A DNA stretch of 64,000 bases. Origin: Parasponia andersonii (lineage: Eukaryota > Streptophyta > Magnoliopsida > Rosales > Cannabaceae). The DNA is taken from positions 815,372-879,371 of the forward strand of contig JXTB01000126.1 of assembly GCA_002914805.1 (NCBI GenBank), in the 5' to 3' direction. Shown here one piece after another: positions 34,779-45,010 of the stretch (position 1 is the stretch's first letter; the number at the start of each line of letters is the position of its first letter). The notes below the pieces were generated by a model. It saw nothing but the letters and a program-made list of their open reading frames with translations, ran no database searches and was not told the DNA's origin. The position numbers and the translations under genes were made by a program.

Positions 34779-36674
34779 TTAACGGCTGTTGTCGAGCTTC
34801 TTGTGCGTATCTATCCTGTGCTCCTTGGAATCTCCTCCAACATGCGGTCCTCCAAAAATAGTTCGCACCTCACGCTGAATTTCTAGAGGTCGCTGTTGGT
34901 CTTCTTCTCGCCTTTCATCACTCTGCCTGGTATACTGCCACAATCGTCCCTCTCTAATCAGCCTTTCGATTTCATTTTTCAGGGCAAAGCAACTATTAGT
35001 GTCATGCCCAATATCATTGTGATATCGGCAAAACTTGTTGGGGTCGCGCTTTGCCCTGTCCCGCTTCATTGGTTCTGGTTGTCGGAATCGCTCCTTCTGA
35101 TTTGTAACCGCAAAGATATGATCTATGGGCGCGTTTAATTCAGTGTGGTTATTAAACCTCACGGGAGCTTTTGAAATCTCCTGCCTTTTAGGTCTAGGCT
35201 GATTCTCATTTGTCTGTTCATTATTCCTCTTGTTTTTCTTATTACCGTTATTGTTGGTGATGACCGCAACCTTTGCCGCATCTGTCTTTCCTCTTTTTTT
35301 AGTCTTTTGAAGATTCTCTCGTGAAGATTCTAACCTTAGATGTCGACCGACTCTTCAGTATAAGTCTTCGAGAGTTCTACACTCTCGTTCAAGCAATTCC
35401 TTCCAGAGTTTTGTTTCTGGTCGCACCCCAGCCATCATAAGAGTAAGAACTCCTCCTTCAGGTGGGTTGTTGACCTTCGCTAGCTCTGAAGTGAACCGAT
35501 TAAGATAAGACCGTAAAGTCTCCTCTAGACCTTGCCAGATTGCGGCCAAAAGTGACAAGTGGAACAGTGAAATTCTTTGCGGCCTGAAACTGTCTCAAGA
35601 ACGCCGTTTGTAATTGTTGCCAGGACGAAATTGAATTGGATTTAAGTCCTCGAAACCACTTCTTCGCTGCTCCTGAGAGTGTTACAGTGAAACATCTGCA
35701 GTGTGCATGATCACTAACCCGATGAAGTTCCATCAAGTCACTGAAGTGATCTATATGGTCCTGTAGATCAGTCTTCCCATCAAAAGTGTTGATGGTGGGA
35801 AGTCTGAATCCGGTGGGAAGGGCTGCAGTTCGAACCTCCTCGCTGAATGGCGACTGTCGATACCCATCAGCGAGGTCATCGTCCCAGCCAGCAAGTGCAT
35901 CTAATGCGATACTTAAATTATGAACATCGACGTTCAGAGGGAAAGCATCATTCCTTACTGGTGGTAAAAGTGACCTTTGTTCATTATCCTGTTTTACGGC
36001 GGGTTGGTCAGGTAGAGTCTTCTGCGACCTATGAGAGGAATCCAGTGACATAGTGCGACGAGACTGGCTCTGGTCATTGTGATGCGATACAAATCGATTA
36101 TGACCACGTCGTCGCTCCAAATACTGTCTTAAGTCTGCAGGATCTTGTCTTGACTCCCTGCTAATTCTTTCGAAGACGCTTCTCGATGGTCGTCCTTGTT
36201 CGCCACTCAAGCGATCCTGGCTATTAGTGGATTTATGGGAAGGTTGTATATGATCACGGTTCGTACTTGAACTCTCCGTACCAGATTCTGGTGGCAAGAT
36301 TGCGACCTTGCCTTTCCCTTTGGAGATGCGATCTTCATGACACTCCTGCTGAGTTCTTGGCTGGCCGCATCTTCTCGTCTCGAGGATCTGTATTCCCTTC
36401 TCAGGTAATTGAGCAGGACGTTCTTTGGGACGTTCATGTTGTGGTGGGGTCACCATCTGCCCTTCAGCAAGTCGTCGCAGGGTGTCGTTGATCTAGTTAG
36501 TGACTTGCTGAAGGTTCACGAGCGTTTCTTCCATACGATCCTGTCTCTGAGAAAGGTTCTCTGTTGCCATCATAGTAGGCTGATCCGGAGCAGGGGCTGC
36601 TTGTGAGCAGCAGTACTTTGAGGTTGGTTTTGGCTAGTTCTGGTGACTCTGGTAGTGTTTCAAGTGTTTGCCAT
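34779..36674 (-). pseudogene. Element B gag
   Basis: Starts at ATGGCAAACACT (36674), with an immediate TGA where element C has AGA. The long central frame (36456-35500) contains a Gln/Arg/Ser-rich N-terminal part and the retrotrans_gag core: INTFDGKTDLQDHIDHFSDL, TLSGAAKKWFRGL, SSWQQLQTAFLRQF. After frame breaks near 35500 and 35355, the core ends with LAKVNNPPEGGVLTL and ETKLWKELLEREC. The C-terminal part (35162-34779) carries a zinc-knuckle-like CRYHNDIGHDTNSC followed by LKNEIERLI, typical of the Tat group. Role: capsid/nucleocapsid of the virus-like particle. Confidence 0.8.
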
Positions 36675-36720
36675 TATTGAAAAGGTGGAATTTGACAAAT
36701 TTTTCTGCCGAAATAGCCCT

Positions 36721-36744
36721 CCTTCTAGCGCCAATTGTTGATAT
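36721..36744 (-). other. Element B primer-binding region
   Basis: On the minus strand the sequence just after the 5' LTR reads ATATCAACAATTGGCGCTAG and then AAGGAGGGC. TTGGCGCTAGAAGG is the likely primer-binding site (TGG start, complementary to a tRNA 3' CCA). I do not assign the tRNA. An extra ATATCAACA separates it from the LTR end, a small local duplication of the LTR terminus. Confidence 0.5.
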
Positions 36745-37197
36745 TGTTGATAGAGGTTTTATCAACAATAAATTTAGAAAAAATCAAGAGATGTGGCTTG
36801 TGTGAATTGAATTAATAATCAAAGCAAATAAGGACAGAGGATTTTATAGTGGTTCAGCCCCGAAAAAGATGAGCCTACGTCCACTGTTTTTTCATTATTT
36901 TATAAAGAATTATGAACACTCAAGGTTACAACCTCTCGTTTGGAGATTGGAAAAACTGAAGAGCAATTGGAATACTCAAAACTTCCTCCTCTTTCGGAAC
37001 ATGGAGTCCCCTTTATATAGGTAAAGGTAACCCTATGTCCCTAAGATCCTAATCGTATAAACGGGTAACTATACAATTGGGTAATATAAATTAAGTAACC
37101 ACAATTGGATAACCATTCAAAACGGATAACTAGTTGATCATAAATAGGAGACTTCTGTTTCCCTTTCCTTGTAGGTTTCCTATTTGACATAGCATAT
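36745..37197 (-). repeat. Element B 5' LTR (right), truncated by the assembly gap
   Basis: 453 bp from TGTTGATAGAGG, matching the left LTR with about 16 differences (roughly 3.5%), of which about 13 are transitions. The sequence stops at CATAGCATAT, where the left LTR goes on into the 25-bp array. The remaining 235 bp or so must lie in the gap. Confidence 0.9.
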
Positions 37198-37407
37198 NNN
37201 NNNNNNNNNNNNNNNNNNNNNNNNNNNNNNNNNNNNNNNNNNNNNNNNNNNNNNNNNNNNNNNNNNNNNNNNNNNNNNNNNNNNNNNNNNNNNNNNNNNN
37301 NNNNNNNNNNNNNNNNNNNNNNNNNNNNNNNNNNNNNNNNNNNNNNNNNNNNNNNNNNNNNNNNNNNNNNNNNNNNNNNNNNNNNNNNNNNNNNNNNNNN
37401 NNNNNNN
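37198..37407. other. Assembly gap (210 N)
   Basis: Unsequenced. It should hold the rest of the element B 5' LTR, including its tandem array, the B/A junction and a little of element A. The N run is therefore probably shorter than the true gap or only nominal. Confidence 1.
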
Positions 37408-37603
37408 AAAAAATATGTATGTTAAATTTTTATTGGACAAATTAATACTTATGTATAAATTAAAAAAAAAATACATACTAGATTAATACCCTATATATAT
37501 ATTATTTATGATTAGTAACCTCACCTTGTATAATTATTATATTATTTATGATTTAATATTTTTATTAATAATTAATTATTAAAATTTTTCACACTCCAAA
37601 ATA
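37408..37603 (-). repeat. Right terminal repeat of element A, second part
   Basis: 37517-37603 (AACCTCACCTTGTATAATTA to CACTCCAAAATA) matches 17637-17723 of the left terminal repeat. This shows that the right repeat continues beyond element B and ends near 37603. Confidence 0.6.
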
Positions 37604-37959
37604 AAGTAAGGGCAAGTTGCTAGCTGACCACGAAACAAAGATTTAGTTGAACAGCAACTACAGGTTTTCACGATTAATTCTTACCCTTTTGTTTTTACGT
37701 TTTCATATATCCAATTCCCAAAGTTTTAAATTTATTTTCAGAAAAAAAAAATAAGTGATTTATGTACTCACTGGGTGACGTATATTCTTGAATATCACTC
37801 ACCTGCAAACTTCCTGTCAGTCAAATAAATAGACGTGTCTCAAATATATAGAATCAAAGAGTACTTACATGCACTAGAGATACATTTAGTTGAAATTAAA
37901 TACTCGAGCCATTTCTTCTATTTCGTTTTTCCTTTCTTTTTTTTCCTTTTTATTTTTTG
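37604..37959. other. AT-rich intergenic DNA upstream of UGT copy 1
   Basis: No supported gene or repeat. Confidence 0.4.
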
Positions 37960-38475
37960 AGTAAAGACTAAAGACCATTGTTTTTCTCGTGAATCCAAAC
38001 AATTGACTAACGATCATAGTGGGTAGAACGTTGACGCATACTTGTTTTGATATCGTGCGGCTCTTGTTACTAAAATATTGCAAACCTTGTAAAAAAAAAC
38101 ACTCCATATTTTACGATAACACTGTATATTTTAATTTTTGTACGTTTATATTAAAATTTATTTTAAATAAATTAAATATTACCAGTATTAAAAATTTAGT
38201 ACAAAATTTAATACATTAAACATTATCCATATTTTAATGCTCTTTGTGAACGTTGACGTAGGCAGTGACTCGTAATTTCTTTTCTTTAAATTTTTGGGTA
38301 AAAGCAACTTTCCTAATTTCAGCGCATCAAGTATAAATTACCTTTGATGGCCCAATAAGATTAATTAAAGCAAAAGAATAAAGATAAAATAAAATCTTTT
38401 ACTTTACTGGTCCATTAACAAGATAATTATTTGCGTTTGAGCTTACGTCACACTACTTCCAAGTTCCAATTAACC
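37960..38475 (+). promoter_or_regulatory. UGT copy 1 distal upstream block, duplicated at 58.7-59.25 kb
   Basis: Sequence about 0.95-1.45 kb upstream of the UGT start that is recognisably repeated downstream of UGT copy 2. Matching phrases: GATCATAGTGGGTAGAACGTTGACG with ACTAAAATATTGCAAA (compare 58739-58790); TTTTTGGGTAAAAGCAACTTTCCTAATTTCA (38288, compare 59064); TGGTCCATTAACAAGATAATTATTTGCGTTTGAGCTTACG (38408, compare 59176); then CACACTACTTCCAAGTTCC. A conserved ACGT core, TTACGTCAC at 38443-38451, lies in it (AACGTCAC in the other copy). Confidence 0.6.
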
Positions 38476-39360
38476 TTTTTTTAATACATGCAGTGATAAA
38501 AATAACAACTTATAAACCATTAATAAATTAGAATTTTAATTGTTACTTCTTTTAATAAAAATTTATTCTAAAATTATTGTTGACTCAGTCTCAATAAAAA
38601 AATTTTAATAAGTAAAAAAAAATCAAAAATAAAAGCGATAGTCAAATTATGTTTGATTAGGTTGAAAATGTTTAACTACGGTAAAAAAATTTTGACCGGT
38701 AATTTCAACCCAATTGACTAGTGATTCGATCTTATTCAGAAATTTCAACTCTAATAATTTTTGGTTATGGTCAAAATTTTTAGATTATTAGTGAAAAATT
38801 AATCAGAATAACTAAAAAAGGCAACATAATAAGTTTGACTATAGTCGAAATATTTCGAACCTAGTCAAATAGAGACATTACTGTGGTTTAATTGGTAACA
38901 AGGGTATATATATAATTTGGAATTTATTGGAGAAAATATATTTTAAAGTTTATTAAGGGATAGAAAATGACATAATAATAAGAATTAATTTTAAAAATAT
39001 TTATAATGAATCTCGAGTTATTTAGTAGACGATTGATGTAAATTTGACCAATCCATCCAACTCACCTGAATTGAAAGGCACATCGATCGTTTTAAAAGAT
39101 GGAAGAAAAATCAAACATTAGTTGAATTTAATATACATTATAAGTCTCTGTCCCTTGCTCATTGTCATGATAAATCAAAAAGGAAGACGTAAAAGAACAA
39201 ACGCATACGAGGAGGATAACCACTTCACGGCTTTCCTCGAAAAGATCATGTAGACAATTAAATATCACAAAAACTAACCCAAAAAAAAACAACAAAAAAT
39301 CAAAAAAGAAAACAAGAAAGAAACTGTTACGAAGTTTTCTAGCGCGGGCGAATTTAGTTA
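38476..39360. other. Proximal upstream region of UGT copy 1
   Basis: AT-rich. It contains a few loosely repeated phrases (GTCAAAATTTTTAGATTATTAG near 38770 and GTCGAAATATTTCG near 38843) but no supported gene. The minus-strand frame at 39128-39382 is low-complexity Phe/Leu sequence and is not considered real. Confidence 0.4.
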
Positions 39361-39361
39361 A

Positions 39362-39369
39362 TATATATA
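39362..39369 (+). promoter_or_regulatory. TATA box of UGT copy 1
   Basis: TATATATA followed by CACACAACTTCAAAGCCC, 58-65 bp upstream of the ATG at 39427. UGT copy 2 has the same arrangement (TATATA tract, then CACACAAAACTTACAAGCC), so the core promoter is shared between the paralogues. Confidence 0.65.
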
Positions 39370-39426
39370 CACACAACTTCAAAGCCCTCTACACCTTAAA
39401 CATCGACCTTAATATAGGTACGTACC

Positions 39427-40872
39427 ATGGCTGAGAGTACAGGTCATATAGTCATTCTCCCGAGTCCTGGGATTAGTCACCTAATCCCATTCGCAGAGTT
39501 AGCTAAGCGTCTTGTTCTTCACCACAACTTCCACGTTACATTCTTAGTTCTTACCACTACCAGAGATCTCTCCGACGCCACGAAAGCCCTCCTCGAGTCC
39601 CTTCCGGCCGCTGTTGACTCCATCTTTCTTCCTCCGGTCAACTTCGACGACCTTCCCAAATATACCAAACCTTCTCTCAAACTCTCCCTCTCCGTAACTC
39701 GCTCTCTACCTTCTCTTCACCATGTGTTAAACTCTTTATTAGCTACTAACAGTAATCGTTTGGTTGCTTTTCTAGCTGATGCTTTTGGATTCGAAGCCTT
39801 AGAAGTTGCCAAAGGACTAAATATTCCACCATATCTTTTCTTCCCTTCGAATGCTACCTCTTTATCCTTGTTCTTCCACTTGCCTAAGCTGGACGAGACC
39901 GTTTCTGTCCGGTTCATGAGAGACCTACCCGACCCGGTCAAACTACCCGGATGCGTACCGCTTCACGGGAAGGATCTATTCGACCCGATTCAAGACCGGA
40001 AAAGTGAGGCCTACGAGTCGTTTCTGAACCTCTCAAAAAGGGTTGTTTTGGCCGAGGGTATTATCGTCAATAGCTTTTTGGAGCTAGAACCTGAGGCACT
40101 GAAAGCTTTCCAGGAGGATGGAGGAGAGTATGGTACTCGTATACCCCTTATCTATCCAGTTGGGCCTATCGTACAAACCCGCTCGAGCAGTTCGAATGAT
40201 GGGTCAGAGTGTGTGAGTTGGTTGGACATTCAGCCACGTGGCTCTGTCCTATACGTCTCGTTTGGGAGCGGTGGGACCCTTTCTAGTGATCAGCTGACTG
40301 AGCTGGCGTTTGGGTTGGAGATGAGCGGGCAAAAGTTCTTGTGGGTCGTGAAAAGACCAAGCAATGAATCTGCTAGCACTGCGTACCTTAGTGAAGGGCA
40401 GAGCCAATTCGACCCTGCTGATTTCTTACCAAATGGGTTTTTGGAGAGGACTAGAGATAGAGGTCTCGTTGTGACGTACTGGGCCCCACAGACACAGATT
40501 CTGAGCCATGGCTCAACCGGTGGGTTCATTAGCCACTGCGGTTGGAGCTCGACCCTAGAAAGCGTTGTAAATGGGGTACCACTGATTGCTTGGCCACTTT
40601 TCGCGGAGCAGAAATTGAATGCGGTCCTGCTTGAAGAGGGCCTGAAAGTGGCATTGAGACCGAAAGCGGAAGAAAACGGTGTCGTTCGAAGAGAGGAAAT
40701 TGCCAAAGTTGTCAAGGTCTTGATGGACAAGGGTAGTGAAGAGGGTAAGAAAGTTAGAGACCGTATGGAGGAACTTAAACAAGCGGCTGCCAAGGCAATA
40801 GACACAGATGGGTCCTCCATAAAGGCACTCTCGGACTTGGCATATACGTTGAAAAATAAGGCAGCCAATTAG
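39427..40872 (+). CDS. UDP-glycosyltransferase, UGT72B-like (copy 1)
   Basis: Intronless, 481 codons, the normal length for UGT72 enzymes, which transfer glucose from UDP-glucose to phenolic hydroxyls (hydroquinone, chlorophenols, monolignol-type compounds) in the cytosol. Catalytic His18 lies in PSPGISHLIPF and its partner Asp118 in VAFLADAFGF. The acceptor-side N-terminal domain runs to about residue 250. The PSPG donor box is Trp352-Gln395, exactly 44 residues, with HCGWSS at 370-375 (family consensus HCGWNS, so Asn374 is Ser) and the final FAEQ that contacts the sugar. GPIVQTRSSSSNDGSECVSW marks the interdomain linker. ATG context is ACCATGG; the next Met is far downstream. Neighbours are repeats only. 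It is about 80% identical by eye to copy 2. The natural substrate cannot be read from sequence. Sure about family, less about subgroup. Confidence 0.96.
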   Translation: MAESTGHIVILPSPGISHLIPFAELAKRLVLHHNFHVTFLVLTTTRDLSDATKALLESLPAAVDSIFLPPVNFDDLPKYTKPSLKLSLSVTRSLPSLHHVLNSLLATNSNRLVAFLADAFGFEALEVAKGLNIPPYLFFPSNATSLSLFFHLPKLDETVSVRFMRDLPDPVKLPGCVPLHGKDLFDPIQDRKSEAYESFLNLSKRVVLAEGIIVNSFLELEPEALKAFQEDGGEYGTRIPLIYPVGPIVQTRSSSSNDGSECVSWLDIQPRGSVLYVSFGSGGTLSSDQLTELAFGLEMSGQKFLWVVKRPSNESASTAYLSEGQSQFDPADFLPNGFLERTRDRGLVVTYWAPQTQILSHGSTGGFISHCGWSSTLESVVNGVPLIAWPLFAEQKLNAVLLEEGLKVALRPKAEENGVVRREEIAKVVKVLMDKGSEEGKKVRDRMEELKQAAAKAIDTDGSSIKALSDLAYTLKNKAAN

Positions 40873-41190
40873 ATCAATTTCCTTTCCCGAGTTGATTTCT
40901 CCTTTGCTCTACTATCAGACCACTACATTATGTTGTTGTCTATTGTTCAATACATAATTTCTACGCATGCATTAAAGTTATGAAAAACTTGTGATTCGAT
41001 ATTATGTAATTTGTTTTCTATGATTACTTGATGAACACTTCATGAGAAACATTAATTAATTTGTTTACAAGTTAACCCCAAAAAAAAGAGTCTTTCATAT
41101 TCATATAAAGGTGCAAATCATTTAGGAAAAAAAAAACCATTTATGGGTAGAAGTGGAAAACCAAAGGAAAACAAAAATAGCAGAAGTTTA
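40873..41190. other. 3' flank of UGT copy 1
   Basis: Putative 3' UTR and downstream sequence. AATACATAATTT and AATTAATTTG phrases could serve polyadenylation. No gene. Confidence 0.4.
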
Positions 41191-41951
41191 GGGGTTGTTT
41201 GGCATCATAACTAAAAAACAGTTTTTTATTTTTAAAAACAGAAAATTGTTTTCTGAGAACACGTAAAGGTGTTTGGCATTGTTCTCTGAGAACAGTTTTT
41301 AAAAACAGAGTTAAAAGAAAACAGAAAATTCAGAAAACAACAAAATGTTGTTTTCAATATGTTTTCTTTATTTTTTTTTTGAAAAAAATTCTTTCATATG
41401 ACTTTCATATACATATTTTCTTGTAACTTTCTCTCTCGTCATATTCTCTAATCATTCTCTCTCTCCTCACTCTCTCTTATCACTTTCTCTCTCTCTCTTT
41501 ATTCTCTCAATCCTCATTCTCTATCATCACTTTCTCTCTCATCACTTTCTCTCTCCTCATTTTATTTCATCACTTTCTCTCTCATCATTTTCTTTCCCTT
41601 CATTGTTTTTAATCACATTATTTCTCCTCGTTCTTTATTACTACTTTGTTTTTTATAACTTTTTTTATCTTTATTTTTTATCCTCATACATTCTTATCAC
41701 TTTCTCTCTCATTATTCTCTTACTTGAATTTATCTCTGGAAACTCTCTCTTGACTTTTTCTCTCTAATATTTTTTTTATAATACAAATATAATTTTTTAT
41801 ATTCATATAATTTTTTTTCATAAAAATTATTTTTAGAAAATATTTGCCAAACACCCATTATTTTCTGAAAACATTATAAAACAGTTTTTGTTCTTATTTC
41901 TGAAAATACAACTCTGAAAACAGAAAACAAAAAATAATGCCAAACATGTCC
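41191..41951. mobile_element. PIF/Harbinger-like MITE
   Basis: 761-bp insert with inverted ends GGGGTTGTTTGGCAT and ATGCCAAACATGTCC (10 of the outer 13 bp pair) and a TTA target duplication on both sides (41188-41190; 41952-41954). Ends of the form GGGxTTGTTTGGC and a TTA duplication are typical of Tourist/Harbinger MITEs. The inner arms carry a long imperfect inverted repeat (ACAGAAAATTGTTTTCTGAG near 41240; TTTCTGAAAATACAACTCTG near 41897). The core is a CT-rich simple sequence (TCACTTTCTCTCTC, about 41450-41770). No protein is encoded. Confidence 0.75.
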
Positions 41952-42078
41952 TTATTTTTCGAGGGAATATTCTTGAATCTCTTTTTTCTCTTTAGTTTTT
42001 TTTTCCCTCTAGTTTTTGGAAGAAGAACATAAACATTTACAAATTAATCAGTGTTTCCGTTCGATACTAGTTATTTTC

Positions 42079-42689
42079 TGTTGTGCCGTCTAAAATCTAT
42101 ATGTTGGTCAATGCCAAAAAAGGAAATTTAGGACCAAGTTAGACGTGTCAGGTCGCATGAGAATTTTCTTTATCAAAGTACGACCTCCTCTGAATGAATT
42201 AAGTGCGATCAGTATAAAAAGGAAACTAGATTAAGCTTCATCAAACGGGTAATCTACAAAGAAAGGGAAGCAAAGTTTCTCTTTAAAGATCAACCAACCA
42301 TTCCATTTAATTTATTATCCAATTATATTGTTACTCAAATCATATATTCTGATTACACACTTATCCGTTTTCACAATTAGGAAACATTGAGTTACCCTCA
42401 CCTATATAAAGGGAGTTCAATGTTGTTGTGAGGGACTTTTGGACTTGGACTTCTTTTTTCCGGACAACATTCTGTATTTTAGCTCTGCAAGTTCCAACCT
42501 TGAGACTTAACAAAACTTTTGTAATTCTCCAGAAAATAGTGAAAAACAGTGGACGTAGGCTCATCTTTTTTAGGACTGAACCACTATAAAATTTCTGTCT
42601 CTTTACCTGCTTTGATTTATCAACCCCTTTTCACACAGGCCGTATTTTGAAATTTTCTAAATTTATTGTTTACAAAACCTCCATCAACA
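42079..42689 (+). repeat. Element C 5' LTR
   Basis: 611 bp from TGTTGTGCCGTC to CTCCATCAACA. Promoter candidate CCTATATAAAGGGAG at about 42400-42414. Close in sequence to the element B LTR at both ends. Confidence 0.93.
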
Positions 42690-42708
42690 ATTAGTGCTTG
42701 AAGGAGGG
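42690..42708 (+). other. Element C primer-binding region
   Basis: ATTAGTGCTTGAAGGAGGG directly follows the LTR and corresponds to TTGGCGCTAGAAGGAGGG in element B. The TGGCGC core has mutated, so the site is probably dead. Confidence 0.5.
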
Positions 42709-42749
42709 CTATTTCAGCAAAAAAGTTTGTCAATTTTGCTTCTTCAACA

Positions 42750-44690
42750 ATGGCAAACACTAGAAACACTACCAACCCCAAAGCATTGTTACTGCACAGG
42801 TAGATCCTGCTCAGGATCAGTCTGCCATAACCGCACCAGAAAATATTGTCCAGAGACAGGATCGCATGGAGGAGGCACTAGTGAACCTTCATTAAATCAC
42901 TAATCAGATTAATAATTCTCTACAACGACTTGCTGAGGGACAGATGGTGACTCCACCACAGCATGAATGTCCCAGAGAACATCCTGCTCAACTACCTGAG
43001 AGAGGAATTTAGATCCTAGAGACAGAGAACCGCAACCAACACAAAACCCGGCAGGAGCGTCATGGAGATCGCACCTCCAAGGGAAAAAGCAAGGTCGCAG
43101 ACTTGCCTCTGAAATCTGGTACTGAAAGTTCGAGCACTGATTGTGATCGTGGACAACTTTCTCAAAGAGCAACCATCAATCGTGATTGTCTAAATAACGA
43201 GCAAGAACGTCAATCGAGAAGCATCTTTGAAAGGATTAGTAGGGAGCCTCGACAGAATCCTGCAGACTTAAGACAACATCTAGAACAGCGGCGTAGTCAA
43301 GAATGATCCACATCACATCATAATGACCAAAGTCGATCTCGTCGTACTATTACATTTGAATCATCACAAAGGTCGCAGCAGACCCAGCCTGACCAACTTG
43401 CCTTATATCGTGATAATGAGAAAAGGCCACCCTTGCCACCAGTAAGAGAGAGTGCTCTTCCTCCGAACATCGATATTCATAATTTGAGGATCGCATTAGA
43501 TGCACTTGCTGGCTAGGACGATGAGCTCACTGATGGGTATCGTCAATCGCCATTCAGTGAGGAAGTTCGTGCTACTGCCTTACCTGCTGGATTCAAACTT
43601 CCCACCATAAACACTTTTGATGGAAAAACTGATCCACAGGATCATCTGGATCACTTCAGCGACCTGATGGAGCATCATCGTGTCGATGTTCTCGCACATT
43701 ACAGATATTTTGCTGTAACTCTCACAGGAGCAGCGAAGAAGTGGTTTTGAGGGCTCAACTCTGGTTTACTCTCGTCCTGGCAACAACTTCAGACTGCATT
43801 CTTGAGGTAATTCCAGGTTGCAAAGAATTTTATTATTCCACTTGTCAGTCTGTCTACTATTCAATAAGGTTAGGAAGAAACTCTATGATCTTACCTTTAC
43901 TGCTTTACCTCAAAGTTGGCAAAGGTCAATAACCCACCTGAAGGGGGAGTTTTAACTCTAATAATGGCGGGGGTACGACCAGAGACTAAACTTTGGGAAG
44001 AATTACTTGAGCGAGAATGCCGAATCCTTGAAGACTTCTATCGAAGAGTTGGTCGGTATCTGAGGGTGAAATCTTTGCACAAAAATCTTCTTAAGATGAA
44101 AGGAGGAGGAAAAGATACTACAAAAGATGCGACCATGACTACAACGATAATAACAAAAAGTCGAACAAAAGAAGTAATGAACAATCGGCTGAGAAGCAGC
44201 CCGAACAGAAAAAACAGGAGATTTCGAGAGCTCCTATGAGATTCAACAAATATACCGAACTGAACGCACCTATAGATTATATCTATGTTGTCACAAACCA
44301 ACAGGAGTGATATCGTCAACCGGAACCAATAAAATGGGATAGAGTGAGATGTGATCCCAAAAAGTTCTGCTAGTATCACAATAAAATTGGACATGATACC
44401 AATAACGCCTTGAAGGATGAAATCGAAAGATTAATTAAATAAAGGCAGCTACGGTAAGACACCAGGTAGAATAATGAAAAGCAAGAATAAAACCGATAGC
44501 AAGCACCAGAAATTCAACGTAAAGTGTGAACTATTTTTAGAGGACCGTATGTTGATGGAGATTCGAAGAGGGCACAAGATAGATATGCATGAGAAGCTCG
44601 ATAGTAGCCATTGACTAATGTCATGCATCTTGAACAGCGACCACAAAAGCTTTAACGGGTACCGGATATGGATATTACCTTCACAGAGTA
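42750..44690 (+). pseudogene. Element C gag
   Basis: Starts ATGGCAAACACT (42750) and stops after 16 codons at a TAG. The rest is readable across stops: QRLAEGQMVTPPQHE, a Ser/Arg-rich part (SIFERISREPRQNPADLRQH), the capsid core (INTFDGKTDPQDHLDHFSDL; TLTGAAKKWF with the next codon now TGA; LSSWQQLQTAFLR), then LAKVNNPPEGGVLTL and a Lys/Arg-rich tail with a zinc-knuckle-like remnant near 44365-44420 in which at least one Cys codon is lost. Gag of a Tat-type element, clearly non-functional. Confidence 0.8.
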
Positions 44691-45010
44691 GGATGTGAGG
44701 GAGGTCTATTACCTGCATAATGATGCGTTGGTCATAAAGATCAACTATGGAAGCACGCAGCTATGGCGAGTATTGATCGATAATGGAAGTGTTGTCGACA
44801 TCCTATACTATAATGCCTTCAAGAAGATGGGATTGAGTAAAAGTGACCTAAAGCCTGCTGTCACTCCATTCTACGTATTTACTGGTAAAAGCATAATGCC
44901 TAGGGGCATGATTGAGTTAATGGTCTAGTTGGAACTTATCCTAGGGTTTCAATGGTAATAATCCAATTCTTAGTTGTGGATTGTCCCTCTGCATTCAATG
45001 CTGTATTAGA
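44691..45010 (+). pseudogene. Element C protease region
   Basis: Frame 44695-44928 reads YYLHNDALVIKINYGSTQLW then RVLIDNGSVVDILYYNAFKK, the retropepsin active-site segment with D-N-G as in element B. A stop at 44926 (GTCTAG) and a frame change break it before QFLVVDCPSAFNAVL (about 44960-45000). Confidence 0.7.

Larger units (their letters stand above)
26265..37432 (-). mobile_element. Element B: Tat-type Ty3/gypsy retrotransposon with an antisense gene
   Basis: Flanked by near-identical LTRs starting TGTTGAT (plus strand) at 26265 and 36745. On the minus strand the order is 5' LTR, primer site, gag, protease, RT, RNase H, integrase, antisense gene, polypurine tract, 3' LTR. The right end falls in the 210-N gap; extrapolating from the 688-bp left LTR puts it near 37432. 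The two LTRs differ at roughly 16 of 450 readable positions, mostly transitions, so this is a fairly young insertion. It lies within the right terminal repeat of element A. The left flank is TA repeat and the right flank is lost, so no target duplication can be read. Confidence 0.9.
15700..37603 (-). mobile_element. Element A: old Ty3/gypsy retrotransposon, hit by later insertions
   Basis: Long similar sequences (15749-17723 on the left; 25130-26264 plus 37517-37603 on the right) flank a minus-strand gag-pol wreck. They are read as terminal repeats of about 2 kb. The right one is split by the insertion of element B. Pol carries reverse transcriptase, RNase H and integrase remnants whose wording (YIDDFVVK; LNPLKCTFGV-type; CNACQK) suggests a Tat/Ogre-like clade. 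A hAT MITE interrupts RNase H. Terminal dinucleotides and target duplication could not be fixed, so the outer limits are approximate. The many frameshifts and stops show that it is the oldest of the three gypsy elements here. Confidence 0.6.

Noticed and set aside
34896..36606. Plus-strand frames over gag of element B, and the one at 33942-34335
   Set aside because: They are antisense shadows of gag and of the 30-bp coding repeat on the minus strand.
40290..40868. 192-codon open frame antisense to UGT copy 1 (and the 89- and 92-codon ones antisense to copy 2 and the pseudogene)
   Set aside because: They mirror the codon use of the UGT gene, have no own promoter or homology, and recur in all three paralogues only because those are homologous.
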